This document shows positions 12,067-25,084 of a stretch of 64,000 nucleotides of DNA, in pieces (positions within the stretch are counted from its first letter, which is position 1; the number at the start of each line of letters is the position of its first letter). Location: NCBI GenBank assembly GCA_003260075.1, contig QLIY01000676.1:1-64000 (forward strand), given 5' to 3'. The notes under the pieces are model-generated. The model was not told where the DNA came from. It did not search any database and saw nothing but the letters and a program-made list of their open reading frames with translations. The position numbers and the translations under genes are program-made. The DNA is from Phallusia mammillata. Its lineage: Eukaryota > Chordata > Ascidiacea > Phlebobranchia > Ascidiidae.

Positions 12067-15000
12067 CTACAGCATCCGTGAATCTTCTTTCTTCATTGCC
12101 ACTGCCAGCCAATCACGATCTTCTGTTTCGTCTTCAGATGATGTAGGACTGTATTCGTGCTTGAAGCTTTTGTAGCGCTTTGATTTTTGCTTCTTGATTC
12201 TTAACCCGCTGTTTCCTTTTTGTCGATTGTTGTTACGATATTGGCCGTTTGTTTTTGTTCGAGTATACCCTGAATACAGAAGAAAAACCAATTATTTAAA
12301 ACTTCAAAAGCAGTGGTCATTAAGCTAGGGTTCATAGACTTTATTAGGTTTATGGTTTCAAGGAGTAAATAAATGCAGGCATTAAATCTACTTTTTTGTT
12401 TTTGGTGAACTTTACACAGCCTTGATACACTAAAGCAGGGGTTCTTAACCAGGGATTTACACACCCCCAAGGGGTATGAGAACTGTTCCTAGGGGGTGCG
12501 GGGATGCTGAATCGTTAAGGTTGGTTAGGTGTATTCTATATAAATACAAAAACCCACGGGGGTTGCGAAAATTGGTTGGTGATTTGAAAGGGGTGCAGCA
12601 AGGAAAAAGGTTAAGAACCACTGCCCTAAAGCGTAAATGGATTTGATTAAAAAAAATTAAATCCTTGTTCATAAAAATCTATTAAAGTCATGTACATATT
12701 TTACTCACATGATGAATTTTTTCCAGTTGATGCATCAAATATTTCATCTTCATCTTCGTCGCTATCGGCAACAAGCTTAGAGTATTTATTGTGAAGTCTT
12801 CGTGGTAGACAGCAGCATTGGTAGAACATGTAAAGGCAGGCCCACACAACTATTATCAAGGCGAACCCACGGAGCACGGGGATAAGAGAACCACCAGCCA
12901 GATCGTACCATATTCCGGACACGATACTACCAATGGCAAATGCAACACCCTGGAAATATAATTGGTACTACTAGTGTCAGGAAAAAAGTTATTATAGAAC
13001 AGATGTTTGGAAAACTTGTCCAAAAAACTTTAAATCGTTAACACTACAACACCAAGATGATATAATAACTAGAAGGGTGGCTTTCTGATATACTTCCATT
13101 TTATATATTCTATACGATATTTACCAATTTACTATACACATCATTTGATCTACACATATGATTGTTTTTGTAAACAAAAACTAATGGGTCCCCACACGCN
13201 NNNNNNNNNNNNNNNNNNNNNNNNNNNNNNNNNNNNNNNNNNNNNNNNNNNNNNNNNNNNNNNNNNNNNNNNNNNNNNNNNNNNNNNNNNNNNNNNNNNN
13301 NNNNNNNNNNNNNNNNNNNNNNNNNNNNNNNNNNNNNNNNNNNNNNNNNNNNNNNNNNNNNNNNNNNNNNNNNNNNNNNNNNNNNNNNNNNNNNNTTAAC
13401 AAACCAGCGTCAGACAGAAAAAAGAAAAAAAAAATATGGACAAAAACAATATATGTCCCCTTCATAGAAGGGGACCCATAACTAAAGTGGCTTCTATCTT
13501 TTGAGAAACCATTTAGAAAAATTCAAAAGTGAAAACAGTCAAAACAAATGTTTTTGTTTGTTTGTTTAAACAATGTCATACAAAATTTTAGTATTAAGTT
13601 CTATACAGCTGGTTGGCAATGGAGTCTCCAAAAATAACACAAAGTTAGACTGTCATATTTTTTACAAATGGAGCTATAAATTGTATACATTAACTAGTAT
13701 ATTTAAAAACCAAAGCAAAGCTTTAACAATATCAAGTATCAACTCAAAATTGGGTCAAACAAGTTCTGAATAGTTAAAGAAAACACATAGTGTAAACATT
13801 TGCTACCCTATTCTGCTACAGTTCATTGTACCTGGTATGTGCAAATATATGCAGTGTACAACGCCCTCTGTTGCGATGCTCGTGCAAACACATGGATATC
13901 ATTAACCCTGCGAATAGAACCTGAATCTTCATTCCAAGATGCAGACATTGTCATGTTTGTTTGGTAACTAACCAATGCCCAGAGTAAAGAATGACCTGTA
14001 GATAAATATGTGAATGTTAACAACCCTTCTTGAAATGTTAGCCAACCCTTCTTGAAGATATTAAATCTGATAACAAAGTTTCACAAGTTTGAACCAGTGG
14101 TTCACAATCTGTGATACATGTATGCCAGGGCTCTTTATGTGGTATGCGAGTAGCTTTCTAATAAACTCAATTTAAGTTATATGCAAAATTTTGAAATTAT
14201 TAACCTTGCTAGTCGAGAAAAATAGGCTGTTGCCTTGGTCTACCCATTCAAACAGGGTGTAGGTGGTACGCGGCGATATAAAAAGTAGACAGGTGGTACG
14301 CGATCAATACAAGGTTGAGAACAACAGGTTTAAACCACTTATCATGTTCACACAGTATGCACATAAGTATGTTAATTGAGAAAGTTTACAGGGTGGAGTT
14401 GAGTTAAACCATGTGTAAACAAACTTATGACCATTGGGAGGAAACTGAAACGCCCTAAACCAACAAATTAAAACTTTCACTACCCCTTAATCCAGTAAGG
14501 AATAGATTTGTTTAAATTTTTTAATAAAACTACCATTGCAACTCAATGCTAACAGTTAAGCAAAACATGAATTGGCCTTTACTTGAAATTTCAAGCCCAG
14601 ACATAACATTACATGCAAGGTTAAAAAACTCCCTTTCACATTCAAATGAAATATGAAGCATTTTATTTCCAAGATAAACAATTTAACAAATCAGATCAAC
14701 AAGGTCAAAATTCAAAGCCAGCTATGTAAGACTGAGTGGTTTTACGTATTTTACTAAAATTATTGGGAAGATATATTATACAAGCACTTGAGATTTTTAT
14801 TCTTTAATGTCTGTCTTTCCATAAGTTAAAAAGGTAAGTGCTTGACTGAGCAGGAAAATGGGAGGTTTGGTAAATCCCTAAATTATGACCTCAGTTTGTT
14901 AATCAATTAAAGAGCTCCAAAAACGTGCTGTCAAATACCAGTATACAATAAATGGTACACCTGAACATTGCCCAATGATTGTAGGAAAACTTAACTTGAA

Positions 15001-18000
15001 AGCACTTTAATTTCAGCATACTTACCCAGAATATTGAGGAGCTGCAGGGGAATAATCATCCATGGAGTGAACAAGATCGAAAACAGGAAAAGCTGAGCAG
15101 CCACAAAAAATAGGGTCACTGGGCCCACTATGAATGGTTTGATAGCTGTCAAAAGTCGTCGGCCAAATATTGCAGCAAGCATAGATGACAAAGCACCAGC
15201 TGAAAAACAGACTTTAACCTTTTAACTTAATTTAGCAAAATTGGATGACATTCTAACAACAATAAAAAAATACAAACAAAGTCTCATAAATATTTAATGA
15301 AGTTTCAAGTCAAATAAATTATTGCTTCTTGTTTTTTTGGTTCTAGTTCAACAGACAGCAGAGCAAAACATTTCAGGTTACAATATGTTTTTTCTAGTAT
15401 TTTACCTGACATACATACACATATAGTCGTGACACATTTGTTTTACACATAAATCAAGATGGCAAAAAACATTCAAATCTAACTTATTGCACAAACACAC
15501 CTGACACAAATGCGCCATATATTATTTCAGATGATCCTGGCATATCTTGAACTTCCCAGAAAAGAAATTCCTGCACTGCAGCTTGGCTTATTCCAACAAT
15601 AAACACTGTGATTATCAGAAGGGTATGTCTGCAATGTAACAAATAAGTTTAAAATTTGTTAAACATTGACATGAATTTAATCTAAACCCAGTATTTCTTA
15701 GCGAAAATAATACCTATCAAAAACTAAATCTAAAAGCTAATTACAAGGACTTATTTTTGTTTAGTGATTTTTTTAGAGTAGTGCAACAAATATATGTATT
15801 TTTTATGTTAATTATTTTATTACTTGCCTGCAATCTGTACAAGTTACTGATGAACAGGTTGGGCACATTATACACGAAATCTTTCGCATTTGGGCATGGG
15901 CAGAACGAGCAGTGTAGGATGGGAAGAAGGGAGCCATTGCAAATGCCAGCCCAGCCAAAGATGCAAATGCATAGAAGTGTATGTGGAATCTGGATTAAAG
16001 ACAAAACACAGTCACACACCATCACACATCCAGTTGGCCTTATTTAAACAAGTCACATAATCCTAACATCATTCTTCATAGACAGGAAGTGTGTATTAGT
16101 TCTGACTGGTGTTTTTTGGCCAACCACATGTTTCGAGATTTTTGTGAACTAAAATGTGCTTACACATGAACAGAAAAACAATGTCCCAAATAGATGTAAA
16201 AAGGGACATGATTTATTACTGAAATGTTTGGGCATATGCTCATGCCATCATCAGTGAAATGGCATCAATTACACCCGTTTACTTGAGTCACTGAAAAGAT
16301 TAATGAAAGGTGCAAAACAAACATATAAATTTGGTTTATAAGTTTACATGTATATTGCTCATGACCTACAGGCAATTTTTCATAGAGTTATACTCTTTTA
16401 TTACAGGTATGATATAAATAACACTGCACAACACTGTATACAGAACTTGGTGTTACAAAAATCTTTAAATTCTAAATATAAATTACAATAGGAAGTCTTT
16501 ATGTCATTAATTTTTCTACACAATGGACATAGTGCTATTCTGTTTAATCATATTTCTTTATATTTACCCAGAGTCTATAGGTCAGTTCACATTTGCATAC
16601 CTTGACATATTTCCATTGATAAGACATGGTGAAAAATACACAAGCAGAGATACAGAAATACCACAGATCAAAGTGCCAAGCATAGCCCATGTGCGATGCT
16701 TCCCATATCGATTTAAACTATCCAATTCATCCAATAATTCATATAATGAACTGTCAGTGAGAAGCTCAATCGGTGATGCCATTAGCTCTCCTAAAATATA
16801 AACAACAAAGTTTAAGGCAAAAAAAATTGTCATCCACTTATATTTTTTTAGGCTACAAAAGTTGTACCATTAGGTGGATAAGAAACTGTCTAAAAGTGAA
16901 AAATAAATTAAAACATGTATATACAATTAAAAAAAATCTGACCTGTTGCCACAATTAGCAAAATCCACAAAAACGTCGAAACATTCTCAGTAACTTTATT
17001 CACAATGCTGTCTTTAATAAAAATGACCGTGGTTGTTATGCTGGAGTTTGTGCCTATACTCTGTAAGCGAAGAAACAAGCATGAGACAAACTTTACAAAA
17101 ACAAATATGTTTTCAGACACTTTGTATGCAGTAGGTTAATATGTACTAGGTTCTGTTTAAGAAAAAAGTTTATCAAAACCTACATTTTCAGAGCCTACCT
17201 AAAAAAAACTTACCCCATTAACCACATTAGTCCCATTTTCCAAACTTCCATCAATACTGTTGTCCAAAATGGATCGCTTTTGAATAGAATCTAGAGAGTA
17301 ACAAAATCATTTTACAGCAAAATCTCAGAGAAAAACATCATTGTTTGCTGATTTAAAAGCAGACAAACAGTTTGGGTAAGCTGGTAATAGGCAATTTACC
17401 TTTCAAAATTTCATCCTTCAATGCTGTAGCAAGGACTTTTTTGGCAGCAGCTGAGAGGCTGTATGTTTTTCCATATGTTTCAATAAATTTCTTTGGTGTC
17501 AAACTTGGGTTTTCAACCCTTTGCTGCAAGTACACTGTCTTCAATTCTTGCGCCAACAACCGAACTGTATCCATAAGACTGGCGGTGGTTTGTGTGCTGG
17601 AAGCCGAATGAGTAGTGGTAAATTTTATTGTGGTGGTTGTGGTTGATGTTGTTGTTGCAACATTTTCTTTTTCAGGTTTGTCCACTTCCAACAGAACCTG
17701 AAGCTTTTGAGCAATAATTTTTTGTTTCCATGATGGCAGGTTTTTTGTTTCATTGTAGGTTTGCAAAAGATCAACGATGTTGCCTTCAAATGTCAACAAA
17801 TCTTTGGCAACTCTTGGAGTGAGTAAAACTGCAAGTTTATAGGTTGTCATTTGTGTGGTGGTTTCAGTTGATTTCTGACTGGGTGAAGTTGATTTCATTG
17901 GTGATGAAGTTGTGCTACTTGTTACAGTTGCTTGCTTGGAAGTGGTGTCAGATATTGGGTTTGTTGTTGTGCTTAAGGTTGTAGCAATTGTAGTATTTCC

Positions 18001-19264
18001 TGCCAAGACAGACACAGGAAAATCTGCACACAAATCAAAGAGGAATGGTTAAAAAGCTGAATGCACATTTATAAAAAACTGCTGGCCTGCTTGTGGATAA
18101 AGCCTAAACAAAACCATGTTCATTAAATTTAGGTCAAAATAAAAGCAGTTTTTAGTAGTGGACTAAACAGGGGGGGGGGCGGCAATTGTAGTATTTCCTG
18201 CCATGACAGACACAGGAAAATCTGGACACAAATCAAAGTGGAATGGTTAAAATGCTGTATGCACATTCATAACAACTGCTGGCCTGCTTGTATATGTAGC
18301 CTAAACAAAAATCATGTTTATTAAATTTAGGTCAAAATAAAAGCAGTTTTTAGTAGTGGACTAAACACCACACAACACTGCATTTTATCGCATGGTGAAC
18401 AATAATACTAAACTGAAACAAACTTAAAGTGGCAATTATAATTTTGCAGACTTTTAAAACTGTTGATCATTGAAGTTGTTCGGGTTAGGGCCTGGAATTA
18501 AGATACCATCAAAATCTGGTCTCAGATACCCTTTTGGGGTATATATATTGTGCCACACAGTTGTTGGCAGTCAATTTATTTATTCCACATGATACAAAAA
18601 TTATATGTGTGAAATTCACATATGTTAGGACATAATTATATCAACAAAATTTACCAATAGTTTGAGTTCCATCAGTTGGGGGGGGGGGACACTGCATTTT
18701 ATCACATGGTAAACAATAATACTAAACTGAAACAAACTTGAAGCAGGAATTATAAATTTGCAGACTTTTAAAATTGCTGATGATTGAAGTTGTTCGGGTT
18801 AGGGCCTGGAATTAAGATACCATCAAAATTCGATCTGAGATACCCTTTTGGGGTATATTGTGCAACACAGTTGTTGGCAGTCAATTTACTTATTCCACAT
18901 GATACAAAAATGATATGCGTGAAATTTACATATGTTAGAACATAATTATATCAACAAAATTTACCAATAGTTTGAGTTCCATCAGTTGGGGCAGCTGTGA
19001 TGCATTCCTTAAATGCATTTGGATTCGATGTTGGTATAAGGGTGATTGATAAGTTACAAGCAATTGCAGCCAACAAAGCAAAACACAAAATGATTCTTGT
19101 CTTCTGAATTCTGAAACACAGCAAATCAATGGGGTCATGCCAGATTGGAAAGTTTTTTTTATGCGCGGAGGATATTTTCTTCATCAAAATAATTGCGCGG
19201 ATTTTTGCGCGGAATAAAAAATTTCTGCGCGGATTGATAGTCTTTGATTGACAGGTGGATTTAA

Positions 19265-19353
<89 letters not shown>

Positions 19354-20672
19354 AGTAACAAATTACCCTAATAACATAACTCGATTTACAGCGATCTAAT
19401 GTTTTTGACAAACTGTTACGTGTTTGGCGGATCAAAGCGACACAACATTTCACATTTTTAACACTTTTACATTGTTCAAATGCAAACACAGTTTGATATG
19501 TTGCACTTAGTGGGGGGGGGGGTTAAACACTACGAATCTTCAGTATTGCTCTATTGCGCACGCAGCTGCTCTGCTCAACTCTACAAATTTTCATAACGAT
19601 TCAAACAATTTTTGCTGTTACATTTCTTTCGTTTGAAGCAATTTCAGAGTGCCAAACTGCTCTTAAATATTTGTCAAACAGAAAACATTATTTTCTGTCA
19701 CTTGTCTAGCCGGCAGTCACTTTAATGTCATAACTACGTCCTAAAAACACTGATAAAATGTGCTTTTAACGACTACGTTAGCTAATTAGAAATGTTATTG
19801 CAACCGTGACGATCGGTCAGTTACGATGCGCTTGACTGATTTACGTGGATTATTCGCGAAATAAGGGGGGGGGGGGGCTAGCCGGAACGTAACTTTCCGA
19901 TTGTTAGCGCATAATCCTCCTTATTGAACCCTTGTTACGTCACAATTGGCGATTAGATAACAAGCGAATACAAGAGATTGAAGGCTCGCGTCTTTGAGAT
20001 AACGACTCCCTGTTATCACGCAGTGGTANATGCACCAAAATATTGCCAAAAAGGCCATTCTTTCCAATCTGGGGGTCATGTACTGCTACATTTTTAAAAT
20101 AATGCTAACAATCAACACACACATCATTGCTAATCATTTTTTAAGTTTGTTAAATTTCATTTGGTCAAAATCATTTTATATTGAAAAAAGGAAAGCTTAA
20201 AGTTACAAAAAACCACAACAATATATTTTGGTGCATTTAAATTAACTTATTTTAAGGGGGGGGGGGTTAAATTTAATTTGGTCAAAATCATTTTATATTT
20301 TAGAAAAGGAAAGCTTAAAGTTACAAAAACCACAACAATATATTTTGGTGCATTTAAATTAACTTATTTTAAGGGGGGGGGGAGTCCATACCAAAATCCA
20401 TAGAAAACACAAGTTGTCGCACGCCATAGAAAACAGGGGGGGGGGTACCTTTTTGCCATGACCATCCAGATTGGAGCAGCAAAATACCAAATTAGTGCCT
20501 TGCTTCCACATATTATTCCGGTTTGAGTGGCAGTTAATCCAAGCTCTCTATAGTAAAGAGTGATGAAAGGAAACAAACATGCTTTTGCTCCATGGTAAAT
20601 CAGGTAGAACAAACTTGCCACTGCTACAGAACGTGTGACATTCCATTGAATTTGACGACTAAACTGGCCCAT
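12067..20672 (-). CDS. MFSD6-like major facilitator superfamily transporter
   Basis: This is a multi-pass transporter of the MFS_1-like/MFSD6 family; its substrate is not shown by the sequence. The coding exons are 20449-20672 (start), 18965-19110, 17400-18023, 17214-17290, 16943-17060, 16601-16790, 15876-15989 (end uncertain), 15501-15628, 15026-15199, 13832-13995, 12709-12949 and 12067-12269. They sum to 2403 nt, or 800 residues plus stop, close to mammalian MFSD6. The first exon has a membrane segment with YHGAKACLFPFITLYYRELG, and its split Arg codon rejoins IQKTRIILCFALLAAIAC. Exon 3 encodes a 208-residue Ser/Thr-rich loop. Later exons give hydrophobic helices (FLFWEVQDMPG, PFIVGPVTLFFVAAQLFLF, GVAFAIGSIVSGIWYDLAGG). 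The tail is acidic, then basic. Parts of exons 2 and 3 are duplicated at G-run joins, and the N gap is intronic. Confidence 0.85.
12436..12623. mobile_element. hAT (Buster-like) MITE, 188 bp
   Basis: The ends are CAGGGGTTCTTAACC and the complement-like GGTTAAGAACCACTG. The 8-bp duplication is CACTAAAG/CCCTAAAG (one mismatch). It lies in the last intron of the MFSD6-like gene. Confidence 0.88.
13200..13395. other. Assembly gap, 196 N
   Basis: A run of unknown bases lies in the intron between exons 13832-13995 and 12709-12949. The two exons join in phase (ICTYQ then GVAFAIG), so no coding sequence needs to be missing. Confidence 0.95.
14095..14327. mobile_element. hAT (Buster-like) MITE, 233 bp
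   Basis: It begins CAGTGGTTCACAA and ends GGTTGAGAACAACAG. The 8-bp duplication is GTTTGAAC/GTTTAAAC (one mismatch). It is intronic in the MFSD6-like gene. Confidence 0.8.
16205..16262 (-). repeat. Degenerate hammerhead-like repeat fragment
   Basis: On the minus strand CTGATGA (16248-16254) is followed by a GGCAT/ATGCC hairpin and then CAAAC instead of GAAAC. Stem I pairing is not convincing. It lies in an intron of the MFSD6-like gene and is probably a decayed transposon end. Confidence 0.3.
17983..18368. repeat. Duplicate around G-run join 18170-18179
   Basis: 17983-18169 is repeated at 18182-18368. It duplicates about 40 bases of the 5' end of transporter exon 3, with the acceptor CTGCAC changed to CTGGAC. 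Confidence 0.85.
18371..18988. repeat. Duplicate around G-run join 18678-18688
   Basis: About 300 bp (18371-18677) recurs at 18689-18988. The first copy carries only the end of transporter exon 2, cut at the run; the second copy is intact. Confidence 0.87.
19266..19352. repeat. 87-base G run
   Basis: This is the longest G run in the window, in intron 1 of the MFSD6-like gene. No duplicated flank is seen. Poly-Pro or poly-Gly frames through it are not genes. Confidence 0.9.
19512..19877. repeat. G runs 19512-19522 and 19865-19877
   Basis: Two runs of 11 and 13 G in the large first intron of the MFSD6-like gene. I see no duplicated flanks at these two. A single N lies at 20030, a little further right. 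Confidence 0.6.
20147..20382. repeat. Duplicate bounded by G runs 20256-20266 and 20373-20382
   Basis: The segment from TTGGTCAAAATCATTTTATA to AACTTATTTTAA occurs twice, each copy ending in a G run. A further run at 20436-20445 begins four bases after the donor of transporter exon 1. Confidence 0.85.
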
Positions 20673-20905
20673 TTTGTATTCTAATCAGCCTAATAGTTCT
20701 TATATTAACAAGTGATAAATCACAAAATAGCCATCAATCTGCAATGATTTTGAAATTACTTCATGCATTTAAATTTTAAACACAGCAAGCGAAACTAAAC
20801 ATTGCAAACCACTTTTAACCTAACTGTCTTTAACTACTCCTACTCGGATTTCAACTCAAATGAATCATAAGCTTTTTTTCGGCTAATCACGATCGTTCTA
20901 AGACA

Positions 20906-20982
<77 letters not shown>

Positions 20983-21521
20983 CCTGTTACGCACGACTTA
21001 ACTTTGATTCACATGACTAACTACTCACAGTTTTCCCCCTAAAATATTTCTGTGTTATTAACTAAAAATACATAGCAATCGACGTGATCTCTGTTTAATA
21101 TATTGAATAAAAGGACTTTAGCGGGAAACAGCCCCAAGCAAGCGCCACGTTGCTTGCAAAAAGTAAAATGGCGTGTTGACATTAAAGAGGATTTAAGTGG
21201 GGAAAAAATACCGTAACAAACTAACAGCATGATAAATTTATCTAGCTTTACCAGCTCACTGACTTGCTTTTGGATGTTCTCTGCAAGAAAAAAGTTGCGC
21301 AAAATATACTGTGTAGTCTACAGGGACTAATTTAAGAAAATAATTTGTAAACCTAATAAAACAGCATCGTAATGCCTACCCAGTGCTACTGCATTTGTTT
21401 ACCAAAACTGGCCAAAAGCGTCGCACGCATAGCATAATAAAAAGCGTGAAATACAACAAAACTATAGATCGTAGGTATAACGCAAACGAGCATTCGTAAA
21501 AATATGTACAGTGTTTGGAAC
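20673..21521. other. Spacer with a 73-base G run (20907-20979)
   Basis: It lies between the MFSD6-like start and the CYP-A stop. It would hold the transporter promoter and the CYP-A 3' UTR. No conserved element is recognised. An open frame at 21039-21302 has no supporting features. Confidence 0.4.
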
Positions 21522-24500
21522 TTAAACTTTTCTTCGAGGGTTAAAGGTCACCTTAAACGGAGGCGGATTCAGCAACGTGGTGGATATTCCTGCCATGTCT
21601 ATGTTGACGTTGTTGCGCGACAGTTTGACGTCATAGTAGTGAAAAATGTTCACCATGTGAGCGAACAAGTTTAGATGCACAAGTTTTGGGCCAACGCAGC
21701 TGCGCCAACCAAGGCCGAAAGGAACTACGTGATTGGATTTCTTGAACGATCCTGATTCGTCCAAATGTCGTTCCGGTCGAAAGACTTCTGGGTCAGGTGA
21801 CCAGTGATGTTTATCGTGGTGAACGCTCCACAGGTTCGGCATCACTGCACTGTTTTGGGGAATTTTGAAGCCCATCACACTTGTGTCGTTCAGAGTTTGG
21901 TGAAGCAAGCCTGTCGGCGCGACCGGACGCATGCGAAACGTTTCTTCGAGTACTGCGCGACTGAAATTCAACTCGTCGTATTTTTGTGTTATAGCGCTCT
22001 GTACCGGGTCGTCGCAATCTGATGAAAACAAAGAGTTTGGTTTATTTCTGACGGATAAAATTGATTAGTTTTTTGGGCTAATGTAAAATCAATGTCTTCT
22101 GACCAATTGTTATATGCACGGATTAATAGCTGATATCTAAGATACTTGCTCTTTTCGTTTCCCTTTAAAATAACTAAAATAGCTGCAACAGCATTCCAAG
22201 TGCGTGTAATATATAAAACTTTTCAACGGGTCTTGAAACCGTTTTTACCCATTTGTTTATGTTAACAAATAGTATTTTTTAGGTAAAACGCAACAAATGT
22301 AAACACTATTGTTTTTTTGCCAGTGCACATGACCCTCAGTGAAAGCATGCACTTAGTGACCTTCTAGAATAAACCCTAAACCAACTAACAAACATCAGCT
22401 GTCTTTAAAAACAAAATTACCAGAGAGAACAGTATCTAGCTCATCCTGCAACCTCGTCATAGAATCCGGGTTCTTTAGCAGAAAAAGAAGAACCCAAAGA
22501 AATTGAGCAGTTGAGGTTGTGGTTCCTGCTTGAATGAGATCAGCCAATACAAAAGCGAGTCCTTCCCGCTCTTCAGCGTTCGGTTGTTGGTTACCTGGCA
22601 ACGCAAAGAAGTCAATATACCAAATATATGTCAGTGGAAAGTCTGAATGAGTCAATCTCTCGAGACAACAAACGCATAAGTTGTTTTACGATGTTAAAAC
22701 TGAAACTGCGGGAATCAAAGAATAATTTTGATGGTTAACTGCCGCAAGAGAGCTGTTGTGGTAAAACCTTCAGACATTAAAGTGGCTTGATACGAGTAAT
22801 TCCTTAAGTGTGATCCGCATACCTATAACGGTACACCATCGCCGCCTTAAGCTGATTAAAATAAACTCTAAACTTTATACACGGTGTAGCTGCAGTGCGG
22901 TTGGTCATGATCCACCAGTTGTGCCATTCACTATTATGTGCCTTATTAAGTTTTAAGTTTTACCGTTATGTGGCTTTGGTAATTATTCAGTGCTATAGTG
23001 ATGTTTGCTTTTTGCAAGCGAATTAACTCAACTCAACACTTATTGAACTTTAAACAGTTGCACTTAAACAATGACATTGTTATTTCATTTGTTGTGTTTT
23101 AAAACAACTTTTTCGATTGGAATATTAGAGTGTGTTTGGTAAAAATATAGAAGACAAAGTGGTCCATGCAAGCGTTTAAAACGTTTTAGAAACACTGACC
23201 AATTTCCGTTTAAAATGACACTTAGTTAAAATACCTCTGTAAAAATATGTGACCAAATCTTGCGATTTCCGTTGCTCATCCATTCGCTCATCCACCAGCC
23301 CAAGAAGTTTTATTCCAAATTTGTTTCTGTTTTCTTTGACACGATCCAGAAATCTGGTAATTTTTAAAGCGTTTATTTCGCCATTGTGTTGAAGTTATGG
23401 AAAAGGGCAGTATTTTTTACCTTTTAAACGATGGTAAGTAAGCCAACCACGGCATGAGAATCAACATGTGAAACTTCGATTCTCGGATATCCATGTAGGC
23501 TAAGGATAAGATTTCTATAATCTGTTCATCGGTAGACTCGAATCGGCGTGAAAAACATGCCTGAAACAACCGAAATTCCGTAGAACATCGTGAAAATAAT
23601 TGCACGTTTTCTACAAGCGGTATGTAACTCGTAAATACCAACATCCCAAATCACTTATAAAACAACACCTAATTTGAACATGTTTATACGATTTTAAGGC
23701 ACCGGTCGGGAAACCGCAAGTAAGCATTACGTGAGTTGACTCAGCACTTTAGCACTCACCTGTGTTATGGAGTTCACCACGGCGTTAAGCACTTGATCGT
23801 ATATATCTTTGGGGCCGGAAAGTTTATTGATAGATTTTCGCAGATAAACAGTTTCCGAAATAATTCCTTTCTGGATTGCTGGGTAAAAGCGAAACTCGAA
23901 ATTGATACATTTAAACTTCAAATCTATGTTAACGCCTTTCTTGTAATTATTTAAAATACCCATTCAAGAGTAGTCACATATGCTAAATAGTTCGATTAAC
24001 ATGTATAGCTCTATTAGGAAAAATAATGTCAAGGCATTCAATAGCAAAAGCGCAGTCATTTCATGATTCAAATGTTTTGTCGAAATAATGTTATATTCAA
24101 TAAAACAGTGCACTATCCGTTATTTCACATAAATATTTTGACACCGTAAACATAATTACCCTGTATGCTTTACATAAACATATTTTACTAATTCATTGTG
24201 CTTTGAACAATAACATTTTACAACGTAGAGAAATCCTACTTTCCCAAACGTGTTCCAAGCCATCATGGGCAAACTTTCTCCATTTCTCCCACACATGGTC
24301 GTATTGCTTAAAGAAAAGTCCTCTATCTTCACGATAAACATCAAACATAAGGGCTTCGAATCGCCCAGAGTGCACCTGAGCTTTTGAACACATCGCCTCT
24401 TGAATCGCTTCATAACTGAAATAAGTTTAGATTGTTTTTTTTAGAGATCATAGCGCATAGATGACACAAGCTTGAGCGCTTTCACCACAAAGCTGTAAGG

Positions 24501-25084
24501 AAGGCCGAACAGAAGTTATAGGTTATAACCCCGATCCGAACTCGATTATAAGCCCGAACTAGGCCCGAAATTAGATTATCCAAATCGAAATTACAAGTGG
24601 TGGTCGAAACGTCAGCAAAATGACAAGTTCTTACAAAACAAGTATTTTGTTTAACATCACATCGGTTGAACGACAAATTTGTTAAAAATGTAACCATGGG
24701 GACGAAACGCTTGTCCAGTATTTTCTGTGAAATTAATTTGAATAAAGTCAGGCCCGAATCTGGCTCGTATTTGTGAACTGAAGCGCCAAACCAATTCCGC
24801 AAAGTTATAAAAAACGAGTTTGAAATTCCGCCTAAAAGTTTCAGATTACAGCCTAACGCTTTTTGTTGTCAATTTTCAGACTAACAATTTCGAACTTTAT
24901 GCGTTACTCACCCATTCAGCACGACGACGTTGGCTGATCCCATCCGTACGACAAACACTGGTCCGTAGTTTTCTTCCGCCCATTTCATCAACGTTTTCTC
25001 TTTGAAAGTTGTCAGACTGAGAAGGGATCCAAACACGGGAATTCCCCATGGTCCCGGCAAATCTTTTAATTCTTCACAACTCAT
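21522..25084 (-). CDS. Cytochrome P450, clan 2 (CYP2-like), CYP-A
   Basis: This is a haem-thiolate monooxygenase; its substrate is unknown. The seven coding exons are 24912-25084, 24240-24415, 23760-23878, 23421-23560, 23235-23353, 22421-22594 and 21522-22018: 1398 nt, 465 residues. The start is fixed by an in-frame TGA upstream with no other ATG. The proline-rich hinge DLPGPWGIP begins at residue 8, so there is no hydrophobic membrane anchor, unlike microsomal P450s. The I-helix reads QAGTTTSTAQF, with Thr in place of the usual Asp/Glu. The ExxR motif is EETFRMRP and the meander FRPERHLDESG. The haem loop is PFGLGWRSCVG with the ligand Cys. It is the most diverged of the three tandem copies. 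Exon lengths 2 to 6 match CYP-C exactly. The 3' neighbour is the MFSD6-like gene. Confidence 0.93.
24515..24760. repeat. Interspersed repeat rich in GCCCGAA
   Basis: Motifs AAGCCCGAACTAGGCCCGAA and AGGCCCGAAT resemble those at 50800-51010. It lies in CYP-A intron 1. Boundaries and class are unknown. Confidence 0.4.

Noticed and set aside
13145..13465. Frames through the N gap
   Set aside because: They consist of unknown bases and cannot be called coding.
18951..19489. Poly-proline open frames
   Set aside because: They are translations of the 87-base G run on the opposite strand joined to part of transporter exon 2.
19266..20979. Poly-G tracts as G-quadruplex regulators
   Set aside because: One-strand bias, the 10-base floor and duplicated flanks at most joins fit assembly filler better than biology.
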